Of a stretch of DNA of 20,434 nucleotides, positions 12,401 to 20,251 are shown piece after piece. The notes under the pieces were generated by a model. It had not been told where the DNA came from and ran no database searches. It saw nothing but the letters and a program-made list of their open reading frames with translations. Source of the DNA: a virus. The stretch is from positions 1-20,434 of the IMG/VR virus record IMGVR_UViG_3300037070_002618; one strand, given 5' to 3'. The position numbers and the translations under genes are program-made. Within the stretch, counting starts at the first letter, position 1. Every line of letters begins with the position of its first letter.

Positions 12401-13921
12401 ATGCCGCGTACCATCGCCTTTGACCTGCGCGTGGATTGGGGGTTGGACGGGTCATTCGTCAATGAATCTGCCCGCCTCGTGGCCGCCAATGGCTCAGTAC
12501 GGCTAGCGGCGCCGGAGTCGGGCATCAGCAACCCACGCGGGACGGTTGACCAATGCACGATTACGCTCAACAACACGGACGGGCGCTTTAGCCCCTTGCT
12601 GACCAGTGGGCCATTGTATGCCGATATTGGCGGCGGTGGCGCTTACCATGCGCCGATGTACCTGCGCGTGAGCATCGACGGTGGCACGAGCTATAGCCGT
12701 GTCTTTACGGGTGTGCTGAAGATACCGCGTGAGGGGCCGCCTTATCCGGGTGTGGCGGCGACGGTAGAGATTGACTGTCGCAGCCGTGATGAGATATTGC
12801 TCAACAAGCGGCTGAGTACGCCCATCGCTACCTTTCGCAGCCTGCATGACGGCGGGGCCAGCGAAGCCAATATCATCCTGAACTGGCTCAACCAGGCAGG
12901 CATCCCTAGCGGCGAAACGGCAATCGATTGGGGGCTGGTCATCATCCCTTGGGCATGGCTGGATGACGAGTCACCCGTGGAGGATATCTGGCAGTTGGCG
13001 GCGGCAGCCGGCGGGCGCTTTTACTGCGACCAGGATGGCATATTCCGCTATGAGAACATGACGCACTGGCTCTTTGCGCCGCACACGACGAGCCAGGAAA
13101 CGCTGACCAAAGCCAGCTATAGCCAGATGGATGGGCCAGCCTATGATGACCGTGAACTCTATAACGGCGTGACCGTGATTGCCAGCCCACGTGACCAGTT
13201 GGTTGTGGGGCCATTGTGGAGCGCCGGGCAGGTAGTCACCATCCCGGCAGGCGGCACAAAGGCAATGACGGCCAAGCTCAGACAACCCGCCTACCAGGTT
13301 AATGCCGTCAGCTACACGGCCATCAGCGGCAGCGGGCGCAACATGAGCAGCGTGATTGGCGTGTCGATGGTTCAGTACGCCCAACGTGTCGAGCTGACGA
13401 TTACCAATAGCGATAGCGTCTATGCGGCGGAGTTGCTCGATTTGAGCCTGGTCGGTGTCAGCGTCAACGGCGCGCCGACGGTGGAGGAAACACGCCTCAG
13501 CTCCAACGCTTTTTGGACGAGCTTTGCTGATGCACGACCGGGGCGCACGCGGCTGTTACGCGGCAGTAGCTATGTGCAGACACAGGCACAGGCGGCGATG
13601 CTGGCTGAGTTTTTGCGGGATAGGTACCAGTTGCCGCGGCTATCTTGGGTTTTGCGCGGCGTACCTGGCGATCCTTTTCGTCGCCTGGGCGACCGCGTGA
13701 CGGTGGCCAATGCCGATGCGATGACGGCGAACAGGGATGGGTTTATTACTGGGTTGGCGTGGCGGTGCAGCAACAAAGGCTTCAATCAGGACATTGAGCT
13801 ATTGGATGCCGGCAACCCGTCCGATGGTACGGGGCTATTTCAGAGCAGCACGTACTTCGTAATCGGCAGTAATGCGCTTGGCTCTGGCGCTGGTTCTAAT
13901 CACGGGCAGTTGTTCTATTAA
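12401..13921 (+). CDS. Baseplate hub / tail-associated protein
   Basis: The protein has 506 residues; ATG is preceded by AAGGAACGAAG (AAGGA, about 14 bases) and lies just after the repeat element. It opens with 'VDWGLDGSFVNESARLV', a strand-rich region with 'NPRGTVDQCTITLNNTDGRFSPLL' and 'PMYLRVSIDGGTSYSRVFTGVLK', typical of the hub domain N terminus of siphophage tail tips (gp27/gpL-like beta barrels). Residues about 165-250 include 'PVEDIWQLAAAAGGRFYCDQDGIFRYENM', a characteristic hub segment. The C terminus has 'LGDRVTVANADAMTANRDGFITGLAWRCSNKGFNQDIELLDA', another known hub motif. It would sit at the tail tip and connect tube and fibre. No peptidase or lysozyme motif is seen. Confidence 0.75.
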   Translation: MPRTIAFDLRVDWGLDGSFVNESARLVAANGSVRLAAPESGISNPRGTVDQCTITLNNTDGRFSPLLTSGPLYADIGGGGAYHAPMYLRVSIDGGTSYSRVFTGVLKIPREGPPYPGVAATVEIDCRSRDEILLNKRLSTPIATFRSLHDGGASEANIILNWLNQAGIPSGETAIDWGLVIIPWAWLDDESPVEDIWQLAAAAGGRFYCDQDGIFRYENMTHWLFAPHTTSQETLTKASYSQMDGPAYDDRELYNGVTVIASPRDQLVVGPLWSAGQVVTIPAGGTKAMTAKLRQPAYQVNAVSYTAISGSGRNMSSVIGVSMVQYAQRVELTITNSDSVYAAELLDLSLVGVSVNGAPTVEETRLSSNAFWTSFADARPGRTRLLRGSSYVQTQAQAAMLAEFLRDRYQLPRLSWVLRGVPGDPFRRLGDRVTVANADAMTANRDGFITGLAWRCSNKGFNQDIELLDAGNPSDGTGLFQSSTYFVIGSNALGSGAGSNHGQLFY

Positions 13922-13929
13922 GGGAAATC

Positions 13930-14553
13930 ATGCCGTACGTCGCAATCCCGAATTTCACTGACAACACAAACCTATCAGCCAGCGCGCTCAATACCCTGAG
14001 CAGCAACCAAGCGTTTTTGTACGCCGTGGCCAACAATGCCAATGCGCCCTTTAACAGCTTCAGGGCGGTTCATGTGACGTTGGACAGGAACGTGATGGAG
14101 TGGAAGATACGCCATCGCTGCAACTTCCTGCACTGGAAAATCAACGCTGACGGCAATTGGCAGCGGGCGCGCATCTGGTACAACGGCGTCAAGCTGGCCG
14201 ACTCCCCGGTCGGGTTGGCGTGGACAGGCGTTTACAACCTGGCGAGCTGGGCAGGATTGCCTGACTTACTCGGCGCCTGGGCCAGTGGCCAATCCTATAG
14301 CAATGATGTGGACAGCGACAACGATGACGGCCATAAGGTGACGCAGGGCGGGCAGTATTACCGCTGCAAGCTCTCGCATACGTCAGCGGCGGGCAACCAG
14401 CCGGGCGTGGGCGCATCGTGGGCAACCTATTGGGATTTGCTGACCTTGCCGAGCGTGGGCAGCATCTGTTCAACGTGGATGTACGTCCAGTTTGCGACCG
14501 GTCACGAAATCGGCGTCGAGTACATATTGGAAACGGATAGCGTGAGCTTCTAA
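13930..14553 (+). CDS. Tail-tip structural protein with CBM5/12-like carbohydrate-binding module
   Basis: The protein has 207 residues from ATG 13930, with AAGGGA 4-5 bases upstream. The N terminus (YVAIPNFTDNTNLSASALNTLSSNQAFLYAVANN) is a segment often found on phage tail proteins that attach to the hub or fibre. Residues about 117-175 look like a chitin/cellulose-binding type 5/12 module: W117-x4-SY, then 'DDGHKVTQGGQYYRCKLSHTS', and W164-x3-W168. These aromatic positions and the 'V-x3-G-x2-Y-x-C' strand are the family pattern. It probably binds host surface glycan. The stop is TAA within TAATG of the next gene. Confidence 0.68.
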   Translation: MPYVAIPNFTDNTNLSASALNTLSSNQAFLYAVANNANAPFNSFRAVHVTLDRNVMEWKIRHRCNFLHWKINADGNWQRARIWYNGVKLADSPVGLAWTGVYNLASWAGLPDLLGAWASGQSYSNDVDSDNDDGHKVTQGGQYYRCKLSHTSAAGNQPGVGASWATYWDLLTLPSVGSICSTWMYVQFATGHEIGVEYILETDSVSF

Positions 14554-14915
14554 TGGCCTATAGCGTACCGCCACAGTGGGCGCATTTGGAATACCCCACC
14601 GCCGCCAAAATGAACCTCTACAAGGACGGCCTTGACGCCGCCTATGCCTTGACCGGCAGCGCCAAAATCCAGGTGGCCGTCTGTATGCGCATGGCAACGG
14701 TACAGGGCTATTACTTCGTCAACCGCTGGCGTTGGCTGATCTATCTAGGCTCCGCACGTATCGACGACCCGGCCGGCGTCAGTGACGAGGTGAGCTTGCC
14801 GGACAATGGCGGCTGGTCTGCCTATGACCTGCTGCAGGTAGATTGGCTCTACCCCGGCAAGCTCTACCAGGTGCAAGAGGCGATGTGCTGCTTTGAGGAT
14901 TATGAGGGCTTTTGA
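14553..14915 (+). CDS. Small tail-tip protein, partner of the preceding gene
   Basis: The protein has 120 residues, starting in a TAATG overlap. The N terminus SVPPQWAHLEYPTAAKMNLYKDGLDAAYAL resembles the opening of the preceding protein and of other phage proteins with a 'P-x-(W/F)-x6-TA-x3-N' segment, which I read as an attachment segment to the tail tip. A beta-rich C-terminal half (KIQVAVCMRMATVQGYYFVNRWRWLIYLGSARIDDP, then YDLLQVDWLYPGKLYQVQEAMCCF) follows, rich in aromatics. No carbohydrate module pattern is present. The stop TGA at 14913-14915 is immediately followed by the repeat element, and an ATG at 14915 with GAGGG upstream begins an 11-codon ORF into it. Confidence 0.65.
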   Translation: MAYSVPPQWAHLEYPTAAKMNLYKDGLDAAYALTGSAKIQVAVCMRMATVQGYYFVNRWRWLIYLGSARIDDPAGVSDEVSLPDNGGWSAYDLLQVDWLYPGKLYQVQEAMCCFEDYEGF

Positions 14916-14921
14916 TGGCTG

Positions 14922-15299
14922 TTAGCTGTTGGCTGTTGGCTGTTGGCTAACAGCAGAGAGAAACGAGCGAAGACGACGTAAGAGCGATTGGCACTGCTCA
15001 CGCAATTCTTGCATTTGTTCGCTAGTAATGTAGCCAAGCTGTTGGGCAATGAGGAGTTGGGTATCTACTTCAGCAGCCGAGCCGATAGCGATACGCAGAT
15101 GACGACCCAGGATAGGGTCTGTTCGCTGGGCATAGCCTTCAGCAATATTGGAGGGAATTGATACTGCGGCTCGTTGAATCTGGCTCGTTAGGCCGAACCG
15201 TTCGTCGGGTGGAAATTGTCGAGTGGATTGATAGATTGCAGTGACAAATCGAATGCCATCTTGCCACACTTCTAAGTCACGATATTCTTTGGTTGCCAT
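14922..15299 (-). CDS. Four-helix-bundle protein, 23S rRNA intervening-sequence (IVP/TIGR02436) family
   Basis: The protein has 125 residues on the minus strand. Start ATG 15299-15297 has AGGAAAG (15312-15306) with a 6-nt spacer; the frame is open further upstream through the repeat, but homologues begin near MATKEYRDLEVWQDG. Features in order: 'LEVWQDGIRFVTAIYQSTRQFP', 'ERFGLTSQIQRAAVSIPSNIAEG' (the family signature), 'RHLRIAIGSAAEVDTQLLIAQQLGYI', and a last helix LREQCQSLLRRLRSFL. It forms a pentameric four-helix bundle in known structures; the family includes Avd, which helps reverse transcriptase in diversity-generating retroelements. The last residues QQPTANS and the stop are encoded by the heptamer repeat itself. 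Nucleic-acid binding is known for relatives; its role here is unknown. Confidence 0.85.
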   Translation of the reverse strand: MATKEYRDLEVWQDGIRFVTAIYQSTRQFPPDERFGLTSQIQRAAVSIPSNIAEGYAQRTDPILGRHLRIAIGSAAEVDTQLLIAQQLGYITSEQMQELREQCQSLLRRLRSFLSAVSQQPTANS

Positions 15300-15338
15300 G
15301 AGGTGCTTTCCTATGTTAGCGACGATGTTTACTCGTGT

Positions 15339-15347
15339 AGTATACCA
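15339..15347 (-). promoter_or_regulatory. Extended -10 promoter inside the IVP element
   Basis: On the minus strand TGGTATACT (15347-15339) is a TGN-extended -10 box with 5 of 6 matches to TATAAT, 39 bases upstream of the ATG of the four-helix-bundle gene. No good -35 is visible in the repeat upstream, as is common for extended -10 promoters. The element would thus express its gene against the phage late transcription. Confidence 0.5.
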
Positions 15348-15400
15348 TATTTCCGGCTGTCTGGCTAACAGCCAACAGCCAACAGCCAACGGCCTCTAAA

Positions 15401-18400
15401 ATGCCTAAGGATATTAGCGAACGCATCATAGATAGCCCCTTCGCACCGGTCACAGGCCGCGGCGGTAGCGTCATCATTGGCGGCGGGGGTGGTGGGGGAG
15501 GTGGCGGCGGCGCTACCAATCTGGACGGTCTGACCGATGTAACCATTACCGCGCCGGTTAACGGGCAAGTGCCGACCTACAACAGCGGGTCGGGGCAGTG
15601 GGTGAATGCGGCGCCGGCAGCGATGGTGGCGCATGCGCTCAGCGGCAGCTTCCATACCGGCCTGCTCGATTGGAGCAAGGTTGACACCGCAGGCTCGAAT
15701 CTGACCGACATTACTACACGCCTTCATGTGGATCTGCAGGGCATGACGCCCAACGACCATCACGACCATGTTCACCCCCTGATCGGTACGGACAGCGACG
15801 GGGTAATGCAGCACACAGCTACGGGCCTAACGAACGGGTGGGTGGTCAGAGCCAATGGGCCAACGGCCTTTGCTTGGGGGCAACTGAGGCATACCGAGAT
15901 TGACCCGACCAGTATTTTGCCTGACCAGCACCACCCATTCATGCATGACATCATCGCCAACGTGCCGGGCTTTGGCACAGCGCACACGGTGACGGGGGCC
16001 GACTTTACCGTGGTCGGTGTGCATCCGGCTGACACGCTGGCGCTACTGCCTACATCCTCCGCTCCAGGGGCGGCGGTCAGCATCCTCAAAACCGATGCCA
16101 ATGGCGCTATCCAACTGGATACCAATTTGCTGTATGTGGACGGGGCCAACAACTGGATTGGCATTAACCGCACACCCAGCGGGGCTACGCTGGATGTAAT
16201 CGCCTCTGCCAATGCTGACCACACGCAGCGTATCAAGCAAAAGAGCGGGCAGACGGGGCGCATGTGGCGCATTGAGGATTTGAGCGGCAATGAGCTGATT
16301 GTCCTGGACAGCGTGGGCAATTTGCAGAGCGGGCGGCCCGGCTTCGTGTCGGGGCTGACCGGCTGGCAGATTACGCCGCAGGGCAACGCCGAATTTAACA
16401 ATATTTGGGCCAGGGGCGAATTGCACGCCACCGTATTCGTCAAAGATGAGATCCATGCGACCGGCGGCACCTTTATGGTGGCGACGGCGGGCGTACTGCA
16501 CGATGACGCCCAGATTGATTCATCAACGGTCGATGATGATGTACTGGTGGTCTATAGCACACCGGCTGGGGCGGGTGTACCGTTACAGGTAGTAACGACG
16601 AGCGGCACGTTTACCGGCAACGAACTACACGTCATCGGCATTCGCAACATCATCAATGTCAACGACCCACCATCGGGGCCAGGCTTCTACTTCCAGCCGG
16701 GCGACATTATCCGCAGCAAGACCGAGGTGCCAACGGGCGTCACCGACTTTTGGCTGGAGATCAATAGCGCCGTGCAGAACAGCGGCTACAGCAGCTACAG
16801 CGTCTTTAAGCGCAGTGGCACAGACGGCACATTGCCCAAGGGCGCGGCGCTTGTCTCGTATGGGCGTGAAGGCGACGGGCGTATCCTCATGACGAGCGAT
16901 TTGAATTACGCCCCGTACATTGACGTATTCACGACCGGGCCAAATGTATGGACGGGTGACGCTGGGGCTATCGTGCCACGGATGCGGATGGGGCGTCTTG
17001 ACGGCATCGGCTTGCCCGGTGTCAGCGGCGTCACGCAGTACGGCATGATTGCCGGCAAGGATTTGTCAGACGCCAATAGCGGCTATCTAATTGCCTCCAA
17101 TCTGCAATTCAGCCTCTACAAAATCAACATCCGTCTTAACAATGGCACAAACGATACAGGGCTATGGACGCCGGACGGCAATCTATTCCTGGGGACAAAC
17201 ATTGGCGGCGATCCTGTCAACAGTCCCAACCTTACCACAACGGGCTTTCGGGTTTATACGACGGGCGGATTGGGCGCCAGTCCCGGCGATGTCATCATCG
17301 GCAATGAGGCTACCGACAATTATCTAAAATGGTCACAGGTAAGCGGCGTGTTGACGGTGCATGGGCAGTTGTTAGTAGGCGGCGGCGGCGGCGCTGTGAC
17401 ATCTACCTATGTCGATGCCAAGGACGTGGAGTATGACGCCAAGGCCAATCTTTCACCGACGGGCTATGCCGGTATCGCCCAAGCTGCCGCACAGGTCTAT
17501 GGCGACGCTCGCCGCATCGTCGGCGTCGCCGGCAGTTGGGACAGTACGGGGGCGACAACGATTCGCTGGGGAACAAAGGCGGCGGGCGCGGTCGCTCTCA
17601 CTGCCACCTTTGGCAATAACAGCACGCGCACGATTGCCGACCACGCCGCAGCATCGGTCACGGTCAGCACGCGTACCTATCTCTTTGTCAACACGTCGGG
17701 TAGCGGCACCATGACGATGCTGACGACGACTAATGCTTCCTTGGTGGCGGCCTCGGCCAACAATGTGCTGATTGCCGTGGTTGACCCTGGCGACAGCTTG
17801 ACCAAACGGTGCAGCATTACGGTAGTAGCGGGCAGCACGTTTATGAGCGGGAGCAATATCTTCACGGGCAGTATTGTGGCGGCCAACATTGCGACCGGGA
17901 CGATTACCGCCAATGAGATTTTAGGCGGCACCTTGACCATGACCGAGATGGCGCCGGATGTGTCAACCGCCATGACAGCGGCAGGGTCAAGCGGGCGTGA
18001 CCAGGCGCAGACGTACGGCGATGCCAGACGCGTCACGGGTGTCAGCGGCACCTGGACGGTGATCGACGGCGACACGATTAGCTGGACGGGCGTCTCGGTC
18101 AAGTTTGCCAATGGTTCGGCGCGCGCCATCGCCGCCTCGGGAGGCAATTACACCTTTAGCTCGACAGGACGTTGGTATCTCTTTGTCGATATGGGGGCGG
18201 GTTCGCTGACGATGGTGGGCGGCGGCAGCCCCTCGACCAGCATCAATGCCGTGCCGCTCAATGGTGTCCTGATTGCCGTCGTCGATACCTACGCCACAGG
18301 CAAGGCCTCGATCAACATCGTGGCCGGCAGCACGTACATTTCGGGCGGCAACATTGTGGCGCAGAGCATCAGGTCGACTGAGATTGTGGCCAACACGCTG

Positions 18401-19510
18401 ACGTTGGGCAACATGGCGCCGGATGTGACGGGGGCCATCACGGACGCCCAAACTGCCGGCGATGACGCTGCTCTCGCTGCCTCCGACAATAAGATTTACG
18501 CTGATCAGCGCCGTTTGATTAATGTTGGCGGTTCATTTGTAGGCGTCAATGGCAACACCGTTTCATGGGGATCGCCCACTCCGTTACAGGCGAACTTTGC
18601 CAATGGCAGTGTCAGAACCATCACGGCGCAAACCAATGTGGGCCTCTCTCCTGCGGGTCGTTGGTATTTCTATGTAAATGTAGGTAGCGGTTCAGGCACG
18701 CTGGCGATGCAGACGCCGACGCGCACGCTGGGCGCTCTCGGTGTCAATGATGTGCTGATCGCCGTGGTGGATACCAGTACATTGGGGCCAACGCCTGTGG
18801 CGTCGATCAGCATCGTGGGAGGAAGCACGTACATTTCGGGTGGCAACATCATGACAGGCAGTATTGTCACCAGCAACCTAGCCGCCACGCAGATTACAGC
18901 CGACAAGTTGCAGGTCAACGACTTATCGGCCATCGGCGGTTCTGGTGCCGTCAACACAGGGTCGCTGGCGGTCGATGGCAGTTTGTCGATGAACACGACG
19001 GGCAAGTTCTATTCGGGAACCAAGACCACTTTTAACAAGACTCCCGTAGAGGCGGGTTTCTTCCTCGGCTGGGACACAGGGGCTGGTACTTCTGCCTACA
19101 AGTTCAAGGTGGGTGATATAACGAAGGCGGAGTTTAGCTGGGATGGCAATTCGATGGCGGTTTCAGGAAGCCAACCGCTTGTAATCAATAACCTGAGCAA
19201 TGGGGTAGTCCTCGATATGCGCGGGCCAGCCGGACAATCGGGAACCCTGTCCATGCTGGCGACAGGCAGACTCACCTCGTCAAGGGACACCGAAGCGCCG
19301 CAAGTGTGGGCGAATAAGTTTATTCAAACGGGGACAACCTTGCAGATTCAAGCGTCGCGCACCATTACCAGCATAACCAATCCTCCCGATGGAGGACTCG
19401 CCGGTGAGATTTGTTGGGACGGCCAATACTTATATCTCTGCGTCGCTACAAATACCTGGCGTCGCATACCCCTGTTTTACACCGTAAACCCGGCTGCCTG
19501 GTGGGCATGA
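15401..19510 (+). CDS. Long tail fibre / receptor-binding protein
   Basis: The protein has 1369 residues from ATG 15401. There is no Shine-Dalgarno in the 20 bases upstream, which belong to the inserted element. The N terminus has an 11-Gly run (about residues 28-38) followed by 'LDGLTDVTI..PVNGQVPTYN', a known fibre attachment motif, then His-rich linkers (DHHDHVHP; DQHHPFMHDI). The middle is beta-rich. From about residue 700 there are three degenerate repeats starting 'YGDARRI', 'YGDARRV' and 'YADQRRL' (residues 700, 872, 1033), each ending with 'GSTYISGGNI' and a 'SI..T.I.A..L' triple-helix-like turn. The C terminus (GEICWDGQYLYLCVATNTWRRIPL) is a frequent end of phage fibres. It likely forms a trimer at the tail tip and binds the host surface. 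Confidence 0.82.
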   Translation: MPKDISERIIDSPFAPVTGRGGSVIIGGGGGGGGGGGATNLDGLTDVTITAPVNGQVPTYNSGSGQWVNAAPAAMVAHALSGSFHTGLLDWSKVDTAGSNLTDITTRLHVDLQGMTPNDHHDHVHPLIGTDSDGVMQHTATGLTNGWVVRANGPTAFAWGQLRHTEIDPTSILPDQHHPFMHDIIANVPGFGTAHTVTGADFTVVGVHPADTLALLPTSSAPGAAVSILKTDANGAIQLDTNLLYVDGANNWIGINRTPSGATLDVIASANADHTQRIKQKSGQTGRMWRIEDLSGNELIVLDSVGNLQSGRPGFVSGLTGWQITPQGNAEFNNIWARGELHATVFVKDEIHATGGTFMVATAGVLHDDAQIDSSTVDDDVLVVYSTPAGAGVPLQVVTTSGTFTGNELHVIGIRNIINVNDPPSGPGFYFQPGDIIRSKTEVPTGVTDFWLEINSAVQNSGYSSYSVFKRSGTDGTLPKGAALVSYGREGDGRILMTSDLNYAPYIDVFTTGPNVWTGDAGAIVPRMRMGRLDGIGLPGVSGVTQYGMIAGKDLSDANSGYLIASNLQFSLYKINIRLNNGTNDTGLWTPDGNLFLGTNIGGDPVNSPNLTTTGFRVYTTGGLGASPGDVIIGNEATDNYLKWSQVSGVLTVHGQLLVGGGGGAVTSTYVDAKDVEYDAKANLSPTGYAGIAQAAAQVYGDARRIVGVAGSWDSTGATTIRWGTKAAGAVALTATFGNNSTRTIADHAAASVTVSTRTYLFVNTSGSGTMTMLTTTNASLVAASANNVLIAVVDPGDSLTKRCSITVVAGSTFMSGSNIFTGSIVAANIATGTITANEILGGTLTMTEMAPDVSTAMTAAGSSGRDQAQTYGDARRVTGVSGTWTVIDGDTISWTGVSVKFANGSARAIAASGGNYTFSSTGRWYLFVDMGAGSLTMVGGGSPSTSINAVPLNGVLIAVVDTYATGKASINIVAGSTYISGGNIVAQSIRSTEIVANTLTLGNMAPDVTGAITDAQTAGDDAALAASDNKIYADQRRLINVGGSFVGVNGNTVSWGSPTPLQANFANGSVRTITAQTNVGLSPAGRWYFYVNVGSGSGTLAMQTPTRTLGALGVNDVLIAVVDTSTLGPTPVASISIVGGSTYISGGNIMTGSIVTSNLAATQITADKLQVNDLSAIGGSGAVNTGSLAVDGSLSMNTTGKFYSGTKTTFNKTPVEAGFFLGWDTGAGTSAYKFKVGDITKAEFSWDGNSMAVSGSQPLVINNLSNGVVLDMRGPAGQSGTLSMLATGRLTSSRDTEAPQVWANKFIQTGTTLQIQASRTITSITNPPDGGLAGEICWDGQYLYLCVATNTWRRIPLFYTVNPAAWWA
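17498..18950 (+). repeat. Three degenerate ~160-170-residue repeats in the tail fibre
   Basis: Units begin at 17498, 18014 and 18497 (residues 700, 872, 1033), with spacing of 172 and 161 codons. Each has 'Y-x-D-x-RR', a glycine strand (GVAGSW, GVSGTW, NVGGSF), 'VSW/IRW-G', 'NGS-x-R-x-I', 'RWYLFV' or equivalent, 'NxVLIAVVD' and 'GSTYISGGNI'. Identity at DNA level is low except around these motifs, so the repeats are old. Such units usually make beta-prism or shaft segments in fibres. Confidence 0.75.
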
Positions 19511-19623
19511 GTACTGCTGCCCAAGCGGCGGCGGAAACAAGGAGGCTATTATCGCTATTTCATTCTTACAACCACCTGGTGACGGCGGCGCTTAGGGTAT
19601 ATGTTTCCATCTTTTTCGCTTGA
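19507..19623 (+). CDS. Tiny ORF after the fibre, possibly truncated by the HNH insertion
   Basis: The ORF starts in an ATGA overlap with the fibre stop (the same coupling used elsewhere in this operon) and encodes 38 residues, MSTAAQAAAETRRLLSLFHSYNHLVTAALR.... The first 29 residues are an Ala-rich amphipathic helix like the N termini of small tail accessory proteins. The remaining residues read into the 3' end of the opposite-strand HNH gene (its stop is at 19594-19592). It may be a real small gene, or the 5' stub of a gene cut by the HNH insertion. No family is recognised. Confidence 0.4.
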   Translation: MSTAAQAAAETRRLLSLFHSYNHLVTAALRVYVSIFFA

Positions 19624-20251
19624 CAATATCGCTGATGGTTGTAGGAGTTACGTGATATTGGTCGGCAAGTTTTTTTTGAGTTGACCCTAATGAGACATCG
19701 TGACGGATTTGCCTGACGGCTTCATCAGTCAATTTGGCAATAGGATTCTGTTCGCCAGGTTTGCTCACGTAGCGTCCGCGCCCTTTCTTCTCCTTGTCGT
19801 GCATATTATCGGAGTTAGTGCCAAGAAACAGATGATTCGGATTCACACAGCCAGGGACATCGCAACGATGCAGAACAAACAACCCGTCAGGGATAGGGCC
19901 AATGTGTATTTGCCAGGAAAAGCGGTGCGTTCCAATCATCCGTGTTCCATCATGAATGACGCCGTATCCAAAATTGTGTTTTGCGCCTTGCCAAAGCCAA
20001 CACTTGTCGGGGGCATCCCGTTTGACGTACTTCCAGAAGCGGGTGATGGGATCAATGATCCGTGGAGGGCTGTCATTATGGCCACGTATAAAGCAGATTG
20101 GTTGGCCCTTAATCCAGCCATTTCCTTTGTGACTTCGTTTCGCTATCGTCGTGGGTTGCCCACATCCGCACATACACAAGCCGGATGGATTGGGGCCATC
20201 TTGAGGGAATTCAAATTGAGGTTGGGTAAATTTTGGGGTATGCTTCGACAC
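19592..20251 (-). CDS. HNH homing endonuclease-like protein with C-terminal helix-turn-helix
   Basis: The protein has 219 residues on the minus strand from GTG (20251-20249), chosen because AAGGAGG (20266-20260) lies 8 bases upstream; the frame is open to an ATG at 20374, which would add 41 residues crossing the leader. The N-terminal 'CMCGCGQPT..IAKRS' plus 'GWIKGQPICFIRGHN' (C26, C28, C30) is a known small zinc-finger-like domain of phage HNH proteins. The nuclease core follows: 'CWLWQGAK', 'HRFSW', H128-R-C, 'CVNPNHL' (N137, H140) and 'GTNSDN'. A C-terminal HTH (AVRQIRHDVSLGSTQKKLADQYHVTPTTISDIVKRKRW) contacts DNA. It would cut an unoccupied junction and promote its own spread. It is between two structural genes, opposite strand. 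Confidence 0.85.
   Translation of the reverse strand: MSKHTPKFTQPQFEFPQDGPNPSGLCMCGCGQPTTIAKRSHKGNGWIKGQPICFIRGHNDSPPRIIDPITRFWKYVKRDAPDKCWLWQGAKHNFGYGVIHDGTRMIGTHRFSWQIHIGPIPDGLFVLHRCDVPGCVNPNHLFLGTNSDNMHDKEKKGRGRYVSKPGEQNPIAKLTDEAVRQIRHDVSLGSTQKKLADQYHVTPTTISDIVKRKRWKHIP

Larger units (their letters stand above)
14918..15394. mobile_element. Inverted-repeat element carrying a four-helix-bundle (IVP family) gene
   Basis: The left end is four tandem GCTGTTR heptamers (14918-14945) plus GC and TAACAGC; the right end is GCTGTCT, GGC, TAACAGC (15366-15372), two CAACAGC and CAACGGC to 15394. The 31 outermost bases (14917-14947) are inverted repeats with 28 identities. Between them is one complete minus-strand gene with its own promoter and ribosome site, whose stop lies in the left repeat. 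The element is about 477 bp, has no transposase, and sits between two tail genes. It matches the architecture of 23S rRNA intervening sequences (inverted ends, optional IVP gene), though it is not in rRNA. I infer a mobile, non-autonomous element. Confidence 0.8.

Noticed and set aside
14917-15394. A diversity-generating retroelement, because the four-helix-bundle family includes Avd
   Set aside because: No reverse transcriptase, template repeat or adenine-variable repeat pair is visible in the window; the gene is of the stand-alone IVP type.
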